Program-made: the position numbers and the translations under genes
Notes under the pieces: model-generated
Database searches by the model: none
The model's input: only the letters and a program-made list of their open reading frames with translations
Told to the model about the DNA's origin: nothing
NCBI RefSeq assembly: GCF_910589235.1
Contig: NC_060969.1
Location: forward strand, 568,501-632,500
Reading direction: 5' to 3'
DNA length: 64,000 nt
Source: Vespa crabro
Lineage: Eukaryota > Arthropoda > Insecta > Hymenoptera > Vespidae
Shown: piece by piece, positions 57,406-64,000 of the stretch
How positions within the stretch are numbered: position 1 is the first letter of the stretch
Layout: each line of letters starts with the position of its first letter

Positions 57406-57942
57406 CCATCAAGGATCCATCATGAAAATTTCGATCGCATAAGAACACTTACGGATTTAGAAGGGATCATCTGGGACCACCGTTAGTTTATTTTCGACCG
57501 ACTCACGCTTAAAGATCTTATCTTACATATTTTCGTTAAATCTTGGCAGTTTCATTTTATCTTACGATGCATCATGGTCATGATTATCATCATCATCATC
57601 ATCATCCTCTTCTTCTCGTTCTCCCATATCAGCAATTTTCTATTTTCATTCACTAGGTAAGAGGAGGACGAATACAACAAAGTGACCTCTTAATCATTTA
57701 CAGTTCTCAACTCTCTCTCTCTCTCTCTCCCCCTCTCCCTCTCTCTCTTTTTCTCTTTCTCCCTCTCTGCCTATCTGTCTGTTTGTCTATCTCTATCTAT
57801 ATCTCTCTTTCTCTTTGTTCGTCACTCGTTAAATTTCATCATTCCACTGATTGACTACTTGTGATTCATTTTACAAAGTACGTTTCACATAAAGTGATCA
57901 TATTTGATTCTTCTTACTTCTCCGGAGAACAAAGATTAGGAA

Positions 57943-58050
57943 TCGTCATCATCGTCGTTGTCGTCGTCGTTGTCGTAATCATCATCGTAATCGTCATCGT
58001 CGTCGTAATCATCATTGTAATCGTCATCATTGTAATCGTCAGGGTCATAA

Positions 58051-58082
<32 letters not shown>

Positions 58083-58133
58083 TTCATCTTCATCTTCATC
58101 TTCATCGTTATTGTCGTCCTCTTCGTCCTTGTC
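57943..58133. repeat. Mixed (GTC)n/(ATC)n triplet array
   Basis: GTC, ATC, GTAATC and TTCATC units over about 190 bases. Val/Ile and Met/Thr frames are artefacts. Confidence 0.95.
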
Positions 58134-58688
58134 GTCGTTTTATTATAATCTAGCTTTGAAACGTTCTACAGTAAATATCCTCGAGGATAGAAGAAAGTAA
58201 GATCTTTTAATCGATATATTTAATTAAGAAAGACGTTCGTATTATTCGTCGTCTTATCATGAGTTAAAAGGAAGACGGAAATGGGATAATATATAGCTTC
58301 GTTATCACCTTGGATTTGGTTTTATCATCTTTTAATATTTCGATCTGGTGTATAATCGATTATAAATGAAGAAGACGTATAGTTTCATAAAAGTAAAGTT
58401 CTCATAAGTTCCATAAGTGTTAAAGAGAATAGAATTTATAAGTTTTATCGTCTTTCTATTTTTTAATATATATATTTTTCTTTTTTGATTAGTGTACATA
58501 TGTGTATGTATGCGCGTACGCGCGTGTGTCTCTCTATGTATATTCTAATGTCGCTTCAATTTGTACGTAGGCGTATACATGTACGCGTATAACTATATAT
58601 TATATATATATATGTATATATATATATGTATATATATATATGTATATATATATATGCACATTGGTATACGTATATATACATTGATATA
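58134..58688. other. RPB8 intron 3 segment, no gene recognised
   Basis: AT-rich with a TATATG/TATA repeat at 58599-58662 and a short CGCG/GTGT stretch near 58510-58530. Confidence 0.55.
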
Positions 58689-58862
58689 TGTATGTACGCG
58701 AGGCCAAACGGGGGCGTGACATCTGGGAAATGAATTATTGATCGGGGTCGTCCGAGACCCCGGAATGGATATAGCTAATCCGTTGGCAACCCCGGCAACG
58801 CGCAGGCACACGCATGATGTTGCCAACAACGCGTAATGCAACCTCGATAGACCTTCTATGTG
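58689..58862. promoter_or_regulatory. Compact non-repetitive block with two inverted repeats
   Basis: GC-rich sequence between AT microsatellites. It holds CGGGGTC/GACCCCG (7-bp arms, about 58743-58762) and TTGGCAAC/GTTGCCAA (8-bp arms, about 58782-58827). GGGGGCGTGAC, CATCTG and TGGGAAAT lie to the left. It resembles a cis-regulatory module. Confidence 0.3.
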
Positions 58863-58991
58863 TGTACTGTACCATTCTATGTTTGCTGTCGTGTGCGTGT
58901 TATATGTCTCTACGTCCTTTACCTGTGTCCCGGTCTCTCGATTCTCCGTTAATTATTCCAACCAACGCGAATCGATTTTGTGAAAGCTTTG

Positions 58992-59022
<31 letters not shown>

Positions 59023-59514
59023 CGTGCGTGCACTTGCACGCGCGCGTATGTGTGTATGTGTGCATTTGCGCGTTGTATATGATGATGTGTGTGTTCTTGT
59101 CGTGTCGCTCGTGAAAGTCATATCTTTCTCTCTGATCGACAATAGACGTCTATCTCACTCTAACATTTTTATTTGAAATCAATTTTTCTATTAACTTTCC
59201 TTCATGTTTTTACTTCGAAAGAAATAACGATAAGAAAAAGTTTACGAAAAATAATACAAAGGAGTCTTTGTATTTAAAAAAGAAAAAAGAAAAAAGAAAA
59301 AAAGAAAGAAGAAAAAAAAATCAATTAACTCAAATTATATTTTGTTCTTTTTTTTGTTTTTTTTTTGTTTCTCTCTTAGAAGACAAAATTTAAAAATAAT
59401 ATAAAAGATACTTTGTACGTTCGTTCGTTCCTCGAATTTCGCGGTTAAGAACGGTAATACAATCCTATTGTAAACCGCAAGAAATTTTTTTACTTAACTC
59501 TCGTCGTACCAGCC
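58863..59514. other. RPB8 intron 3 segment, no gene recognised
   Basis: Contains (AT)n at 58995-59022, a CG/TG-rich stretch to 59080, then A-rich and T-rich sequence (59275-59370). Confidence 0.55.
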
Positions 59515-59765
59515 AGCTAGCTAGCCAGCCAGCAAACAAGTCAGCTGATCATGGACGGTGCCTATTATCACGCGCGTGCGTGCACGCGTGCGCATGAGTA
59601 AGCAACATTATGATTGGTCGAGGGACGCGCGCGCATACGGCCCTCTAGTCGCGGACGCAAGGTCGTCCGGGCTGTCAAAAACAGCTGAGCCGCGCGCACG
59701 GGCGGCCAATCAGCTGATGCTCGAGCTTTTAGCTGGGCTTCGACCAGCTTCCAACCAAATACTTG
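59515..59765. promoter_or_regulatory. GC-rich block with three CAGCTG E-boxes and CCAAT boxes
   Basis: CAGCTG occurs at 59542-59547, 59682-59687 and 59711-59716; the last directly follows CCAAT at 59706-59710. An inverted CCAAT (ATTGG) lies at 59613-59617. CpG-rich throughout. A 138-codon frame starting at 59558 crosses it but turns into Phe/Leu runs in T-rich DNA and shows no family. Confidence 0.35.
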
Positions 59766-60654
59766 CTTTATTATTTCGTCCTTTATTATTCTTTAATATT
59801 TACTTTATTTCATTTCTTTTTGCTCAACTTCCCTCTCTCTTTTTTTTTCGTTTATTACAACGTCATAGACGGAATACGGTTATTAATATATACGTATATT
59901 CTTTTTTTTCTTTTTTTTTTTTTTCTTTTTTTATATTGGCTTTTAAATGCTCAAATGGAAAGAAGATTAATTAAAGCGGGAAAGTTCGACAAGTGCTTCA
60001 TTTTCTTTTTTCTTTTTCTTTTTTTCGGATTCAAAACTCATAAAACGAGATTTAGTCTTTTCAACACTTTTCTTTCGTAAACGATAATGTTATATTTTAT
60101 CCATTTAATAGAAGACTAGAAAGAGATAATGAATAAGGATTTGTGTTCTTTGTTCTTATTATTTTATTAGCTACTTTAATTGCGTTTTTAAGATCCTTAT
60201 TCCCCTCCCCTCTCTCTTTTTCTTAAATATTATAAATTGATGATAAAACTGATTGAATTAAAACGCAACATCCGTGTGGTTCTTGTTTTTCTTTATACTA
60301 TGAAAGTATATAATAGATCACTAATAAAAGATCGGTAATATAAAAAAGGAAAAATAAGAAGACGACGATGAAGAAAAAGAAAAAAAAAAGAGGAAAGAGA
60401 AGGAAAAATGAAATGATACTCATTTATCACGTCGACATAACTTAACCGTGTTATGCTCAGGTTCTCTATCTTCGCCGGTAGCATATTAATTTCAAGGCAA
60501 TGAGTTAGCACACATATCGTGCTTTTATACAGAAGGTAATAAATAGTAGTATGAAGTTCCTCGATAAATGATTGGCGACCGGGTAGGGAAAACTCGTAGG
60601 TTACGTGTTTCATATACTATATGATTTTTAACAAAGATCTCTATGAGACTATAA

Positions 60655-60705
<51 letters not shown>

Positions 60706-60916
60706 AAACATACAGATTATCAGATGATATACATACATAGTATATGCTCGCAAGTATCAAAGATCCTACATTTCCTGACGGATGCACCAAATTGCAGAAC
60801 ATAATCGAATTTCGATGCTATTCGATCCTTGTTCCCTCTAATACCAACATATCGATACATATATACATAGATACTACCACTTGATTTGTCCGACTTGTGC
60901 ATCACAATTGAGTACA
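59766..60916. other. RPB8 intron 3 segment, no gene recognised
   Basis: T-rich to about 60030, a purine tract at 60355-60412 and a (GA)n array at 60672-60702. Non-repetitive stretches at 60420-60560 and 60725-60916 are unassigned. Confidence 0.5.
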
Positions 60917-61051
60917 ATGCTTGACTGTTGGTACGTCATCGACTATCGGAATTACCAAAGCTATCCTCCTTACGATCGATACTATCGCCGATATTCGATA
61001 TGTCACGTGTTATTATCAGAAGAAAAATATCTACTTATGTACGTCTATTTA

Positions 61052-61054
<3 letters not shown>
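60917..61054 (+). other. 45-codon open frame, Tyr/Arg-rich, unproven
   Basis: ATG to TGA without interruption in a non-repetitive stretch. The middle reads YRNYQSYPPYDRYYRRYS, unlike the repeat-driven frames elsewhere. There is no known family, no obvious promoter, and it runs into AT repeat at its end. It could be chance. Confidence 0.12.

Positions 61055-61094
<40 letters not shown>
61048..61094. repeat. (AT)n array
   Basis: Pure TA dinucleotides. Confidence 0.9.
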
Positions 61095-61099
<5 letters not shown>

Positions 61100-61239
61100 T
61101 AAATGTATATATTTCCTTTTTGTCTGTTATAATTTTAATTCTCTGTCTATGTACTAGTAAAAATATATATTATTATGTACGATTCTTTAATATTGAACTT
61201 CTCTGTTGAACTTCTTTCTCTGTCTAACGAATAAAATTT

Positions 61240-61243
<4 letters not shown>

Positions 61244-61295
<52 letters not shown>

Positions 61296-61320
61296 TGCGT
61301 GCGTGTGTGTGTGTGTGTGT
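61244..61320. repeat. (GT)n with central (GTGC)n
   Basis: GT repeats flank a CGTG block of about seven units, a symmetric compound structure. Confidence 0.95.
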
Positions 61321-61416
61321 AATAAAAAGAAAGAAAGAAAAAAGTACAAATTGTTTTATCTCAAAAATAAAATATGATTTCTATGTGGATGATTAAAATA
61401 TATAAAATTACTATGA

Positions 61417-61468
61417 ACAATACCAGAACATGGTATTGTCCATAGATATACCAGAACATGGTATATCT
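61417..61468. repeat. Tandem pair of hairpins with identical GAACA loop
   Basis: Hairpin 1 has arms ACAATACCA and TGGTATTGT (61417-61425, 61431-61439). Hairpin 2 has arms AGATATACCA and TGGTATATCT (61444-61453, 61459-61468). Both have loop GAACA. Outer arm bases differ between the two copies yet remain fully paired. Confidence 0.6.
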
Positions 61469-61909
61469 CTATTTTCTCTATATAATCCCGATTCGATTGG
61501 AATCTCATGTAAATTGCAATGAGAATAACACGTTTCTGCCATTGCTATATTGGTGCAGTATACCGCAGAATACGAGGAACACCAATCGTTTTCAATAAAA
61601 AAGACAGAGATAAAGATAAAGGAGATAGAGATAGAGAGATAGAGAAACAGAGACAGAGAGGCAGAGAGAAACACACATAGTCGGAATACGATGTAAGTAC
61701 TTGGTCGATGAGTCACGTCTGAGTTCGTAGAAACAACAACTGCAAGGATCTTTTGGCACCAGAAAAGCCGATCGAATGAAACGTCTTAAGTTGCAAAAAT
61801 ATCAAAGTTAAATTACCGAAATTTGAAAGACCACGTCTGAGAACGTTTTACTAGACAACGTGTAATATCGATATATTTTCGTAAATGAAAATATTAGATA
61901 AATAAAGAG

Positions 61910-62049
<140 letters not shown>

Positions 62050-62256
62050 AGGGAGAAGACGTTTATGTAAGGTCGTACAGCTGCAGTACTAGTTACAGCA
62101 TGCGTTTTTGGCAAGCCAAGCGGAAAAACATTTTCTCTCCGTTGGCCTAACTACTGCAAGAATATTATTGGAACATCTTCTATTTTCTTGAACGTTTAAG
62201 AACATATGAAGGATAGCGGAATTTTTTTCATTCTTTTACTCTCTTTTATATTTTAT

Positions 62257-62340
62257 AATATTATATTATATTATATTATATTATATTATATTATATTATA
62301 TTATATTATATTATATTATATTGTATTATATTAGATTATA
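62257..62340. repeat. (TATTA)n pentanucleotide array
   Basis: About 16 near-perfect five-base units. Confidence 0.95.
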
Positions 62341-62756
62341 CGTCATATTGTTTGTTATTCCATAAACATGAAATTTTTAATAATTAAAAATTAAAGAATG
62401 TAGTGTTCTTTTTTTCTTTTTTTTTTCGAAAAATGCTACATACTATTAATATTATACTGAAATGTTATATATTTTCTCTTTTATATATTCAGTATATTGC
62501 ATGTTCAGCAACGTATATATATATAACAATTATACGTATAAATAACAATACATTGTAACTTTATATATATATATATATACATACTAAGAGGCAGCTATGA
62601 GTGCCACAAGAAAGGAAATAGTAGCATACACTGTCACGTAATTCGAGTATTACGCAACCAAACCGCGACCATTTAACTAACAGCTGATCCTCTTTAACCA
62701 CTTCTCCGATTCCTCCTTTGACTTATTAGACACGTTCCTACTATCTCGTTTTTAAT

Positions 62757-62759
<3 letters not shown>

Positions 62760-62829
<70 letters not shown>

Positions 62830-62840
62830 TCTCTCTCTCT
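62760..62840. repeat. (CT)n array
   Basis: Pure CT dinucleotides with one CCCT interruption. Confidence 0.95.
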
Positions 62841-64000
62841 TTTCTTTCATTTTTTTTCTTTTTTCTTTCTCTCCTCTAAGAGAATTTTTATGTAACAATC
62901 GCAATTCATATTCATTATCATTGAGCTAGAACATTGTATCTTTTGACGAATTGATAACAGTTATTAACATTTTCGTATCCCGTCTCTGACAATAGACTTT
63001 AGTAATACACGAACAGTTCGGACAATACATGAGAATAGTGATACGCATTAAAACTCCTACGCTGTTTTTCTTTTTTTTTTTTTGTTTTTTTATTCTTTTT
63101 TTTTTCAAATCTTTCCTTCTACTCTGAAAACATATTCTCGTATTTTACGTCTCTTAGAATGGTTAGATCTTTCTCGGTACGACCTGTGATCTTAAGTGCG
63201 CGTTTTTAAAACTCACGACTCTGAATCACCTATTGTGCTCGTCCCGTCGTCCGTCATCGTTGTCGTTTTATATATTCATCGTTTAATTCTCCAGATACAC
63301 GACGTGATCGCCGAGAACATTAGATACACACCTACGAACCAAAAACGTTAATATTTCGCGTATACGTAAATCTATTTCTGTTGGTAGTTGTAGGATTTTT
63401 GCATTCGATCTGTCGAAAAAATCTGTCGGCCTTTTTTTTCTCTTTTTTTTTCTCTTTTTTTTCTCTTTTTTTTCAAAAGAAATTTTTATTTATTTGAGAA
63501 AGTATTTTTTCCTCTTTCATTTTTAGGAGAAAAAAAGAGTTCCATTTAAATCCTCTGTAACCTAATTTTTTCCATGAATGAAAAAAAAAGGAAAAAGCAT
63601 TTTATATATTATAAAGTGAAACTTTTATACTTGGCAAAGAATTAATCTTTGATTAAAAACGAAGAATTTATTTTACGACTAAAAAACGAGAATATTCAAA
63701 TAGAATTTAATATATATAGATACTTATACGAGCGAATACGTAACATCAAAGTTATATAAGAAAGTTATAAAGGATTAAACATAATATTTAAAATACATTA
63801 AATTGTCACATTTGAAAAATCTATAAAATTATATCTAACAGATCGACAAATCTTTTCTCGTAATATTTTCTTAACGAAGCTGTGATAAAAATACGTTATA
63901 TAATTTATATATCTCGTTGGAATACAAATCTATTTTAATTAAAAGAGGAAGAAGAAGAAAAAAAGAAGAAGAAATAGAAGCAGAAGAAAAGAAAAAAAAA
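62841..64000. other. RPB8 intron 3, end of window, no gene recognised
   Basis: Pyrimidine-rich runs at 63067-63115 and 63428-63475, then AT-rich DNA to the end and a purine-rich tract from 63943. The expected RPB8 last exon is not visible here. Confidence 0.55.

Overview
This is eukaryotic, almost certainly insect, DNA. Genes have short GT-AG introns, intergenic DNA is very AT-rich, and the three recognisable proteins are closest to insect orthologues. Low overall GC with CpG-rich islands, dense GA/CT, AT, GT and trinucleotide microsatellites and short TA-flanked mariner-type MITEs suggests a hymenopteran (bee, wasp or ant). That taxon is an inference. No virus, plasmid, CRISPR array, rRNA or tRNA was recognised.

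Three conserved genes lie on the + strand. (1) Kinesin light chain (Klc): ATG at 3799, six coding exons, stop at 6464, a possible 12-nt microexon and a possible upstream coding first exon. (2) Phosphatidate cytidylyltransferase (CDP-diacylglycerol synthase): ten exons, 14033-16717, 445 residues, with a TATA-type promoter just upstream. (3) RPB8 (RPABC3, shared by RNA polymerases I, II and III): exon 1 at 21525, exon 2 at 46212, exon 3 at 53355. The last exon was not found and probably lies past 64000.

Layout: 1-2900 repeats and unassigned DNA; 2949-6464 Klc; 6465-13900 AT-rich flank with one MITE; 13919-16717 CDP-DAG synthase; 16718-21480 AT-rich spacer; 21525-64000 the RPB8 locus. RPB8 intron 1 is 24.6 kb, intron 2 is 7.06 kb and intron 3 exceeds 10.4 kb, for a protein of about 150 residues. 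Those introns hold a much higher density of simple repeats than the first 21 kb, interrupted by non-repetitive CpG-rich blocks near 23.8, 26.7, 32.0-33.2, 40.2, 48.4, 49.3-50.7, 54.1, 56.8, 58.7 and 59.6 kb. Several blocks have purine (GA) arrays on their left and pyrimidine (CT) arrays on their right.

The three proteins act in unrelated housekeeping processes (kinesin-1 cargo transport, phospholipid synthesis, transcription) and need not work together. The most unusual signal is the RPB8 introns: promoter-like or enhancer-like islands, including two palindromic CRE sites each paired with a CAAGATG motif in mirror-image orientation, suggest undescribed transcription units or the regulatory domain of a neighbouring gene. 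I found no convincing protein-coding gene inside these introns.
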